A DNA stretch of 64,000 nt from Bostrychus sinensis (lineage: Eukaryota > Chordata > Actinopteri > Gobiiformes > Eleotridae). The notes below the pieces were generated by a model. It was not told the origin of the DNA. It saw only the letters and a program-made list of their open reading frames with translations, and searched no databases. The first letter of the stretch is position 1. Each line of letters starts with the position of its first letter. A program made the translations under genes and the position numbers. This document shows positions 55,324 through 64,000 of this stretch, piece by piece. Where the stretch lies: the NCBI GenBank assembly GCA_020698575.1, contig CM036255.1, forward strand, positions 33,503,911 through 33,567,910. The letters are read 5' to 3'.

Positions 55324-56302
55324 TGCTCTTGTACACTGTCTTTACATTGGGAGCAGCATGGAGCATCAATAAGACAGATTTTCATAGGTAAACACAACTC
55401 AGTCAGACGTCGTATCAGAAAAACAAGAAATAACAGAATTACTGCAATTTCTTGATCCACTATTTAGACTTAAACGTAAAGAAAAATGTACGCGATTGCC
55501 CTCCACAATGTTTAACATATCATGTTTTGTAAATGTTATAGTAGAAGGAAAAACAAACAAACAAACCAAAGACAAACTATTAACAAAGGGATAATAAAAT
55601 CTCTGAAAAAAACTTAAGGCCAAGACCAGGTCGGTGAAGTGCCCTAGAGCGGGATTCTAACCCTCAACCTTACAGCACTAGTAATGATAAACCAGCTACA
55701 TCATTGATTGGTCCATAACACAATTAGTTCAAACTCTAAATAAAAAAGCCTATGATGTTATCTTTTTTGTTCATATTTTTCTACAATATGCAAACTTTAC
55801 ATTGTCCATTAATAATTTATTGGCCTTGTTGTTAGCGATGGCAACAGAAGTACGTTTCACAAACATCGTCTGCTGCAGAAACGCAGCTCTTGATTCAAAG
55901 GAAAGTTAATTTTGAGAACCCATTTCTCTGACGCATGGATTAGAAAATCATTCACTTTTCTTTTGCAAATGTTGTTGTTCTTTTTTAAGCTCTGAGGCAA
56001 ATCTATTCAAAGCAGCTCCTGTAATAGCCTTTATCTCCCCTGGGACAGTAATTATGGTTAATGTTTAGCATGAGCAGACGTCCATTTCCATAATGCATTT
56101 GTGTCGTTGCGTCAGAGGCTGCAAATGCTTTCAGCAGAAGAGCTCTAACTGTCAGGCTTTTTTTACACTCAGGATAGAGGCGAAAACTTGTTACTGTGTA
56201 GTTTTCAGTACTTTCCCTTCTGCTGCTCTCATATTTCTGTAGATTTCTGTCATTACAGAAATGGACAGTGGAAAAAATAAGTTTCAGCTGTAATAGAACT
56301 TG
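54853..56302. other. Intergenic stretch with AT microsatellite
   Basis: No gene was recognised. Includes GAGACCAAGACC-type degenerate repeats at about 55055-55160 and the AT array at 55253. Confidence 0.4.
55253..55316 (+). repeat. (AT)n microsatellite
   Basis: About 31 AT dinucleotides. Confidence 0.95.
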
Positions 56303-56457
56303 TATAACCCGAATTCCAGAAAGGTTTGGGACATTTTTAAAACTTGAAACTTAAAATGAAAACTAAAATACTTTCAAATCACATGATCCCATATTTTATT
56401 TCCAATAGAACATAAATAACATCATAAAATGAGCTCATTTCTAATGTGCTGCCTACA

Positions 56458-57147
56458 GGTCTCAGATGGGACAGGGGCAGGTTTACCTCAGGTCTCAGTC
56501 GGGACAGGGGCAGGTTTACCTCAGGTCTCAGTTGGGACAGGGGCAGGTTTACCTCAGGTCTCAGTTGGGACAGGAGCAGGTTTACCTCAGGTCTCAGTTG
56601 GGACAGGGGCAGGTTTACCTCAGGTCTCAGTTGGGACAGGGGCAGGTTTACCTCAGGTCTCAGTTGGGACAGGGGCAGGTTTACCTCAGGTCTCAGTTGG
56701 GACAGGGGCAGGTTTACCTCAGGTCTCAGATGGGACAGGAGCAGGTTTATCCTCAGGTCTCAGTTGGGACAGGGGCAGGGTTACCCTCAGGTCTCAGTTG
56801 GGACAGGGGCAGGTTTACCTCAGGTCTCAGTTGGGACAGGGGCAGGTTTACCTCAGGTCTCAGTTGGGACAGGGGCAGGTTTACCCTCAGGTCTCAGTCG
56901 GGACAGGGGCAGGTTTACCTCAGGTCTCAGTTGGGACAGGGGCAGGTTTACCCTCAGGTCTCAGTCGGGACAGGGGCAGGTTTACCTCAGGTCTCAGATG
57001 GGACAGGGGCAGGTTTACCTCAGGTCTCAGTTGGGACAGGGGCAGGTTTACCTCAGGTCTCAGATGGGACAGGGGCAGGTTTACCTCAGGTCTCAGTCGG
57101 GACAGGGGCAGGTTTACCTCAGGTCTCAGTTGGGACAGGGGCAGGTT
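56458..57147 (+). repeat. 33-bp minisatellite (about 21 copies) inside the Tc1-like relic
   Basis: The unit is made of GGTCTCAGTTGGGACAGGGG plus CAGGTTTACCTCA. A few copies have an extra C (34 bp), which makes the peptide frames rotate. The unit closely resembles, from memory, the family sequence just inside the transposon end (GGTCTC...GTTGGGACAGGGGCA...GTTTACC). Confidence 0.95.
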
Positions 57148-57285
57148 ATGAGTTTCTGGAGTTTTGTGTTGAGTTTGGTTTCCAGCTGAAGAGCAGCTGG
57201 GTTTAGAGCGGATGTTGCTCCCTGATTTCCTAAAAGAATGTCAGATTAGGACAGGTCTGACCATAGGACGCTGTCCCACTCTGAA

Positions 57286-57591
57286 TCAGTCCATTTTAAA
57301 TGAGCCTTGTCCCGGGACACGACGGTGCTTCTGGACCATGTTCACAGATGGCTTCCTTTTTGCAGGACAGAGCTTTAGTTGGCGGATTGTGTTTACCCAC
57401 AGTGGTTTCTGGAAGTGTTCCTGGGCCCATTTAGTAAAGTCATCGACACAATCATGAAGAGTGATGTGGGGCCCCTGAGGGCCCCAACACCACGGGCTCC
57501 AATAAAGGTCTGGGCCTTGTCCCAGTTTGTCTGAACCTGAAGACCATGTCCTGCTGTAGATGATGAGATCTGCAAAGCCTTTGAGGAACAT
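57286..57591 (-). pseudogene. Tc1-like transposase fragment (DNA-binding region)
   Basis: The minus frame reads KWAQEHFQKPLWVNTIRQLK, then LCPAKRKPSVNMVQKHRRVP and GQGSFKMD. This corresponds to the helix-turn-helix/linker region of fish Tc1-like transposases. A loss between NTIR and QLK and loss of the catalytic DDE part show that it is dead. Confidence 0.75.
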
Positions 57592-58187
57592 TGTTTTTAA
57601 AGTTTTCCACTTTAATCTTTGTCCTCTTCACTCGTTCACAGATTGGAGGCCTCTGCCATCTTTACTTCTGACAGACTCTGTCTCTAACTCTTCCCTTTAG
57701 AGCTCATCCTGTCACAGACCTCAGATCAGATCAGAAGCTTCAGTCAGTCTGACTCAGGGTTTTACTGAAGAAAATCACATTACATAATTAGACTTATAAA
57801 CCTATAATCCAGGCCTGCTCTGAGCCACAGGCCTCTGGGTTTGTGGTTAAGGTTTATTTTTGGGGCTGATAATATCTCCTCTCTCTGATATTTTCTTATT
57901 TTATTCAGTTTAATGTCAGATTTGTGCTTCTCTGGCTCTGTTTCTCTTTTTTCCATGTTTTGTGGTGTGAGCAGTTGAACCCAGCGATAGAACTGGTCTC
58001 TCTTCAGTCAGGACTTGGGCCGTCTCCATTACTCCTGTGAATAAAGACAAAGTGCACGAGCTCTGAGCTGAATGGGAGCTCCTCTCTTTGTCCTGAGCCT
58101 GTGATTGGCCAGAAAATCCAGTCCCTGCTCTAGTTCTCCCTCTGTCATAAACAATAAAGTCCAGATAAGGTCTCAGAGTCTCATTTA

Positions 58188-60877
58188 CAGTTTTTCTCGA
58201 TCGCTTTGACACATTTCTCCAGCAGAATTCTTATTTGCAAAACAGGTCTCACAGAAAACCCAAACAGAATTTCAGGTTCTCAAAACAAAACTCTTAAAAT
58301 ATCCCCCAAAAGCAAGTTTTTGCATCATCGTCTGTGTGAGAGCTGTGTGTTTGTGTGTGAGAGCTGTGTGTCTGTGTGAGAGCTGTGTGTGTCTGTGTGA
58401 GAGCTGTGTGTCTGTGTGAGAGCTGTGTCTGTGTGAGAGCTGTGTGTGTCTGTGTGAGAGCTGTGTGTCTGTGTGAGAGCTGTGTGTCTCTGTGTGTCTG
58501 TGTGAGAGCTGTGTGTCTCTGTGTGTCTGTGTGAAAGCTGTGTGTCTGTGTGAGAGCTGTGTGTCTGTGTGAGAGCTGTGTGTCTCTGTGTGAGAGCTGT
58601 GTGTCTGTGTGAGAGCTGTGTGTCTCTGTGTGAGAGCTGTGTGTCTCTGTGTGTCTCTGTGTGTCTGTGTGAGAGCTGTGTGTCTCTGTGTGTCTGTGTG
58701 AGAGCTGTGTGTCTGTGTGAGAGCTGTGTGTCTGTGTGAGAGCTGTGTGTCTGTGTGAGAGTTGTGTGTCTGTGTGAGAGTTGTGTGTCTGTGTGAGAGC
58801 TGTGTGTCTGTGTGAGAGCTGTGTGTCTGTGTGAGAGCTGTGGTCTGTGTGAGAGCTGTGTGTCTCTGTGTGTCTCTGTGTGTCTGTGTGAAAGCTGTGG
58901 TCTGTGTGAGAGCTGTGTGTCTCTGTGTGTCTCTGTGTGTCTCCGTGTGAGAGCTGTGGTCTGTGTGAGAGCTGTGTGTCTGTGTGAGAGCTGTGGTCTG
59001 TGTGAGAGCTGTGTGTCTCTGTGTGAGAGCTGTGTGTCTGTGTGAGAGCTGTGTGTCTGTGTGAGAGCTGTGTGTCTGTGTGAGAGTTGTGTGTCTGTGT
59101 GAGAGCTGTGTGTCTGTGTGAGAGCTGTGTGTCTGTGTGAGAGCTGTGGTCTGTGTGAGAGCTGTGTGTCTCTGTGTGAGAGTTGTGTGTCTGTGTGAGA
59201 GCTGTGTGTCTGTGTGAGAGCTGTGTGTCTGTGTGAGAGCTGTGTGTCTCTGTGTGAGAGCTGTGTGTCTGTGTGAGAGTTGTGTGTCTGTGTGAGAGCT
59301 GTGTGAGAGCTGTGTGTCTGTGTGAGAGCTGTGTGTCTGTGTGAGAGCTGTGTGAGAGCTGTGTGTCTGTGTGAGAGCTGTGTGTCTGTGTGAGAGCTGT
59401 GTGTCTCTGTGTGAGAGCTGTGTGTCTGTGTGAGAGCTGTGTGTCTCTGTGTGAGAGCTGTGTGTCTGTGTGAGAGCTGTGTGTCTCTGTGTGTCTGTGT
59501 GAGAGCTGTGTGTCTCTGTGTGAGAGCTGTGTGTCTGTGTGAGAGCTGTGTGTCTCTGTGTGTCTGTGTGAGAGCTGTGTGTCTGTGTGAGAGCTGTGTG
59601 TCTCTGTGTGAGAGCTGTGTGTCTGTGTGAGAGTTGTGTGTCTGTGTGAGAGCTGTGTGTCTCTGTGTGTCTCTGTGTGTCTCCGTGTGAGAGCTGTGGT
59701 CTGTGTGAGAGCTGTGTGTCTGTGTGAGAGCTGTGGTCTGTGTGAGAGCTGTGTGTCTCTGTGTGAGAGCTGTGTGTCTGTGTGAGAGCTGTGTGTCTGT
59801 GTGAGAGCTGTGTGTCTGTGTGAGAGTTGTGTGTCTGTGTGAGAGCTGTGTGTCTGTGTGAGAGCTGTGTGTCTGTGTGAGAGCTGTGTGTCTGTGTGAG
59901 AGTTGTGTGTCTCTGTGTGAGAGCTGTGGTTTGTGTGAGAGCTGTGTCTCTGTGTGAGAGTTGTGTGTCTGTGTGAGAGCTGTGTGTCTGTGTGAGAGCT
60001 GTGTGTCTGTGTGAGAGCTGTGTGTCTCTGTGTGAGAGTTGTGTGTCTGTGTGAGAGCTGTGTGTCTGTGTGAGAGCTGTGTGTCTGTGTGAGAGCTGCG
60101 TGTCTGTGTGAGAGCTGCGTGTCTGTGTGAGAGCTGTGTGTCTGTGTGAGAGCTGTGTGTCTGTGTGAGAGTTGCGTGTCTGTGTGAGAGCTGCGTGTCT
60201 GTGTGAGAGCTGTGTGTCTGTGTGAGAGTTGCGTGTCTGTGTGAGAGCTGCGTGTCTGTGTGAGAGTTGCGTGTCTGTGTGAGAGCTGTGTGTCTGTGTG
60301 AGAGTTGCGTGTCTGTGTGAGAGCTGTGTGTCTGTGTGAGAGCTGCGTGTCTGTGTGAGAGCTGTGTGTCTGTGTGAGAGTTGCGTGTCTGTGTGAGAGC
60401 TGCGTGTCTGTGTGAGAGCTGTGTGTCTGTGTGAGAGTTGCGTGTCTGTGTGAGAGCTGCGTGTCTGTGTGAGAGCTGTGTGTGTCTGTGTGAGAGTTGT
60501 GTGTCTCTGTGTGAGAGTTGTGTGTCTGTGTGAGAGCTGCGTGTCTGTGTGAGAGTTGCGTGTCTGTGTGAGAGCTGCGTGTCTGTGTGAGAGTTGTGTG
60601 TCTGTGTGAGAGCTGTGTGTCTGTGTGAGAGTTGTGTGTCTGTGTGAGAGCTGTGTGTCTGTGTGAGAGCTGTGTGTCTGTGTGAGAGTTGTGTGTCTGT
60701 GTGAGAGCTGTGTGTCTGTGTGAGAGTTGTGTGAAGAGTTCTGAGAATTGTGTGAAATGATGAGAAGTGTTCTAAATGATTTGCAAACAGAGAATCCTGT
60801 TACAATAAAAGTTTGAAGTAAAAAAATCATCTGGAGCTTGGTTTCAGTGAATGAGCTACAGCGACCGAGAAAAACTG
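58188..60877. mobile_element. TA-flanked terminal-inverted-repeat element filled by a minisatellite (2690 bp)
   Basis: TA at 58186-58187 and 60878-60879. Ends are CAGTTTTTCTCGATCGCTTT and, inverted, CAGTTTTTCTCGGTCGCTGT. About 140 bp of unique sequence remains on each side of the array. Tc1/mariner-type target. No transposase. Confidence 0.82.
58331..60733 (+). repeat. 19-bp minisatellite (about 126 copies)
   Basis: The unit is GAGAGCTGTGTGTCTGTGT, with GAGAGTTGTG, GAGAGCTGCG and inserted CTGTGTGT variants. Period 19 cycles through frames, so three units give a 19-residue HSSHTDTQLSHRHTALTQT motif and an artefactual 896-codon frame on the minus strand. Confidence 0.97.
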
Positions 60878-61344
60878 TAATCAGAGAAGACGCTGAAACT
60901 GAAAAATCAACACTGAAACTATATTTAACCTCAAAATGACACACTTCTGAGTCCGGCCCCACCCATTGGGAAACACCAGCTCAGAGTTTCTCAGTGGTTT
61001 GTTTTCAGCCCTGGCCTCACTCAGACATTTCCCATAATCCTCTGCAGCGTGGATCGATGGCCTGTTCTCAGATCCAGGAAGGAGCCCGGGTTACGCTGCC
61101 TGGGATGAAACTGAAGCTCCTTTCTCTGACATGGAAACATAGAACTGAGGAGTGTTCAGGAAGTCTTTGTCAATCCGTAAATCTGTACTGAAGGTGCTCT
61201 TTGTGCTCGGGAACAAAGAACTTGCAAAGAGTAAAGAAAAAACCAAGACACTATTCATTTACCCAAAGTAAAAAAAAAAAAAGCCTTCATTTCATGTGGC
61301 TGTATGTTTATAAAATCTTTAAAAGCATTGCATTCTGGGTTTGA
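60878..61344. other. Intergenic stretch, no gene seen
   Basis: No supported feature; poly(A) at about 61270. Confidence 0.4.
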
Positions 61345-61865
61345 CTAATGCTGTGTTCATGATACATCGGAATCTCGGAAAATTGTCCTTGAACACCATC
61401 TCGGGTTGGAATTTTTGCTCGGAAACTCGCTGGGAAGTGTTGGACTCCGAGTTCCGGAGTTGACGTCACAATCCTCAGCCTCCCTCTGTGAGAGGTAAAC
61501 AGTGTGGTTACCAACGGGGAAATAATCGTTTTTTTAAACCAAGAGAGCTCATATTTCTGCAAAAATGTACTCATCTTTATAAAATGATGAAGTTCTCAGT
61601 GCTGCAGCTCTGCAGAAACATCTCTGACTGTTCATTCATCAGTAAATGACTAAAGTAGAAACAGAAACCTCCTCTGATATAACTCCACACCAAACACTTT
61701 TATCAAGGCATTTATCTGTTTCCTATAAAACAACATGAAAATACAAATATGGTTTCGTTGTTATTGTGCTGATCCTCGCGTGTTTTCCGAGCTGAACAGA
61801 CGTTTTTCGGAAGTCGGCTTTTTTAAGTCTTCCGAGATTCCGATGCGTCATGAAGGCAGCATTAG
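61345..61865. mobile_element. Terminal-inverted-repeat DNA element (about 520 bp)
   Basis: Left CTAATGCTGTGTTCATGATA, then CATCGGAATCTCGGAA; inverted right CTAATGCTGCCTTCATGACG, then CATCGGAATCTCGGAA. GAC on both sides may be a 3-bp target duplication. No coding capacity. Superfamily not determined. Confidence 0.78.
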
Positions 61866-63339
61866 ACCCAGGGGCAGGAGTCGTTTCCAGCTCTTCCCCG
61901 CTCTGTGTGAGCCCCTGAGGGTAAAGGAAGTGACATCACACACCCAGACACCTACGGGGGAAATATGTTGGTGCACACGTCACATATTATTTAAAGATGC
62001 ACAAGTATTTTTACAAAAAGTACCAAAAAAAACACAAAAAAAGCACACAATTCATTAAGAACCAGTGAGCTGTGGGAATGAACTGAAAACAATCTCCTCA
62101 TTCAGACTGTGGAGGTAAAAAGTCTCTTTCTGTTTTAAACGCTCACCTCCTCAAATGTTTCTTTTGATGTTTCTGGATTACTTTTGTGCACAGTATAAAA
62201 GTGGAATATTCCAGATCCGTTCTGTAGCTCCAACAAGTTTGACGGAGACTGCTTTATTGGTTTGGAGGCTTTGCCATGTGCTGATATATTTCTACATCTT
62301 CTGGAGTTGTTATTGGAGGAAACCGCAGAAATGTATGGACAAAGTGCTTCAGACTAATCTCACTTTTACTTTTAAAACATTTTTACTTAGGAAAACTTGA
62401 GGCGGACAGTAAGAAGAATCTAAACCTTACAATGCTAAGGATCGTGCTATTTGGAAATTATATAAAATTGTATATTATTGAGAAACTTGAAATTGAAAAG
62501 TTGGCTGGTTAATCTACGTTAAACCAAAAAGATCAGATTTAGTTTGAAACGCTGTCTGAGAAAATCCAGCTGGTTTTCTGCTCCTGGTTAGGATTGTTCC
62601 ATGTCTGTTCTTTGTTTTGTTGCTAGTTAAAAAAAAAAAAAAACATGACGTGAGACAAGAAGCATGGAATGGGATCTACTACACTTGTGCAGTGTATTGT
62701 GTGTGTGTGTGTGTGTGTGTGTGTTGTCTTGCAAAATCAATTAAAAAAAGAGAACTTGACTAGAACACTAGAACTTCTGAACTCTCACAATAATCCGGCT
62801 CATTGTTGCCTCCTTAAAGCAAAGTCGTTACCTCAGGAAAATCACAGAATTAACCAAAAAGTTCTGAGCCCAGAAACCTTCAGTGTCTGCTGCGCGCTCA
62901 GGGCAGACTCTGATGTTGGACCTGGCTCTGGTTTATCCCAAATCAGATCAATGACCGTCGGCTCTGTCTGATAATAACACAGCTCTGTGTGTTCTGTTTC
63001 TCTTGGGTTTTTGATGTCTGGTTGGTCTTCGTGTGTTTTTGTTTACTTCCTGCCCTGCTCCAGTGCGTACTCTCTGTGTTCTCCCCAGTTCTTTTTGTGT
63101 CTGTGCCAGGTTCATGTTCCCCTGAGCCTCCAGTGTCTTTCTGATGCCTGTTTTCTCTAAGTTTTTTTATCTTGCTCTCCCTTTTTTCTTTTTTTTTTCT
63201 TTTACTTTTGCCTTTAGTTATTCCTTTTGAACTGTTTCATTTGGATTTGACTTGTTAGTTTGTTTTTTCACTCCGTTTTGTTTCCATTTGTTACTTTAAT
63301 ACATTACAGCCTCGCCAGTTTTGCTCTTTGGGTCTTTTT
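61866..63339. other. Intergenic stretch with GT microsatellite
   Basis: No gene was recognised. Contains poly(A) at about 62629 and a pyrimidine-rich stretch at 63170-63215. Confidence 0.4.
62698..62724 (+). repeat. (GT)n microsatellite
   Basis: About 13 GT dinucleotides. Confidence 0.93.
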
Positions 63340-63686
63340 GGGCGATGGTGGCGCAGTGGGTTAAGCATTCGCCCAGCAATCGGAGGGTAGCCGGTTCGAA
63401 TCCCATCTGAAGCGCATACTGTCGTTGTGTCCCTGGGCAAGACACCTCACCCACCTTGCCTGTGTGAATGTGTTAGTGTGGCTGTGTTTGGTGGTGGTCG
63501 GAGGGGCCGTTGGCGCAGATTGGCAGCCACGCTTCCGTCAGTCTGCCCCAGGGCAGCTGTGGCTACAGAAGTAGCTCACCACCACCAAGTGTGACTGAGG
63601 AGTGAATGAATAATTGATCAGTTGTAAAGCGTCTTTGAGTGTCCAAAAAAGCGCTATATAAATTCGATGAATTATTATTATTATTT
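63340..63686 (+). mobile_element. Full-length tRNA-derived SINE
   Basis: The head GGGCGATGGTGGCGCAGTGG has an A box at 63349-63360 and a B box GGTTCGAATCC at 63393-63403. A middle domain follows (TCCCTGGGCAAGACACCTCA, CTGCCCCAGGGCAGCTGTGG). The tail CAAAAAAGCGCTATATAAAT ends in ATT repeats. The tail matches the short SINE at 36064. Confidence 0.88.
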
Positions 63687-63859
63687 TTTCCTCTGCGCCC
63701 TTTCATGACAACAACATTATGGCACTGACATTTTAGCTTTTTATATTTTATTTTACATTTTGAGTAAATGATCTATGTCTCCATTCCCAATAAACAGTGG
63801 CAAAGACGTTATTTTCGTTTACAGCTGTGAAACTTTTTAATGATTGACAGTTTTTTTGC

Positions 63860-63973
63860 ACATTTCCAGCTCTGAGCTCTTCTTGTGCACAGATCTCCAG
63901 TTCCTCGGTGTCAGGAGGATTCCTGGTCATAACTCCAGCCTTCAGTTCTTTTCACAAATTCTCTCTTGGATGG
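63860..63973 (-). mobile_element. Tc1-like transposase fragment, second copy
   Basis: The minus frame reads LKAGVMTRNPPDTEELEICA, then QEELRAGN, homologous to the fragment at 13270-13426 (RVTTSNPPDIKELQICAKEE). Confidence 0.6.
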
Positions 63974-64000
63974 TTCAGGTCTGGACTCAGGTCTGGACTC
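63974..64000 (+). repeat. 12-bp tandem repeat (GGTCTGGACTCA), cut by the window end
   Basis: Two copies are visible. The array starts at the same point of the Tc1 fragment as the array at 13427. Confidence 0.8.

Larger units (their letters stand above)
56303..57725 (-). mobile_element. Tc1-like element relic containing a minisatellite
   Basis: The plus-strand left end TATAACCCGAATTCCAGAAA, then GGTTTGGGACATTTTTAAAA, is a known fish transposon terminus. The transposase remains are on the minus strand (57286-57591). Sequence on both sides of the 33-bp array (ATGAGTTTCTGGAGTTTTG after it) fits the same element. The right terminus is not clearly preserved. Confidence 0.7.

Noticed and set aside
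56429..57206. Three overlapping ~245-codon frames
   Set aside because: 33-bp array in a transposon relic, open in all three frames.
58272..60962. 896-codon open frame on the minus strand
   Set aside because: Product of the 19-bp array inside an inverted-repeat element. The unique parts show no homology or signal.
63340..63412. tRNA gene
   Set aside because: Part of a full-length SINE with middle domain and tail.

Overview
The window looks like teleost fish nuclear DNA, probably from a percomorph-type genome, although the species cannot be fixed. The evidence is one spliced vertebrate gene with GT-AG introns, tRNA-derived SINEs with an L2-like tail, L2-like and RTE-like LINEs, and many Tc1/mariner, hAT and TTAA-target DNA transposons. 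No bacterial-type gene, operon, CRISPR array or functional RNA gene was found.

Only one host gene is supported: three coding exons at 1536-1941, 3063-3245 and 3663-3988 (+). They splice in frame into about 304 residues of a secreted TNF-receptor-superfamily protein, best read as tnfrsf6b (decoy receptor 3). Its initiator ATG is not in these exons. Its first visible exon follows directly on a 12-bp tandem repeat that forms part of the splice acceptor tract.

The rest is mobile-element and tandem-repeat territory. About 22 kb, roughly a third of the window, is minisatellite: an 11-bp CCTGGTTTAG-type repeat at six separate places (325, 8233, 31036, 33221, 35130, 40347); a 5-bp, a 17-bp (about 96 units) and a 21-bp (about 205 units) array in near-continuous succession from 17281 to 23696; 14-bp and 12-bp arrays at 37.6-39.0 kb; a 27-bp array at 46.6-47.5 kb; a 10-bp array (about 348 units) at 49.1-52.5 kb; a 33-bp array at 56.5-57.1 kb; and a 19-bp array (about 126 units) at 58.3-60.7 kb. 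These arrays create very long open frames (up to 1222 codons) that are not genes.

Interspersed elements with visible boundaries are: a near-intact 3.2-kb LINE on the minus strand (41766-44988) with an 11-bp target-site duplication; a TTAA-flanked element (25150-25915) with a 55-codon open frame; hAT-type elements at 26130-27190, 29824-30236, 48191-48893 and 47842-53138; Tc1/mariner-type pieces at 13270, 37335, 47783-53293, 56303-57725 and 63860; TA-flanked short elements at 14050, 14921 and 54133; a fold-back element at 23956-24408; a terminal-inverted-repeat element at 61345-61865; and SINEs at 36064 (-) and 63340 (+).

The most interesting pattern is that several minisatellites lie inside DNA transposons. 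The 33-bp array seems to be an amplified internal piece of a Tc1-like relic. The 19-bp array fills a TA-flanked terminal-inverted-repeat element. The 10-bp array fills a hAT element with an 8-bp target duplication, itself inside a Tc1-like element. Two separate Tc1 transposase fragments (13.4 kb and 64.0 kb) have a 12-bp array beginning at the same point.
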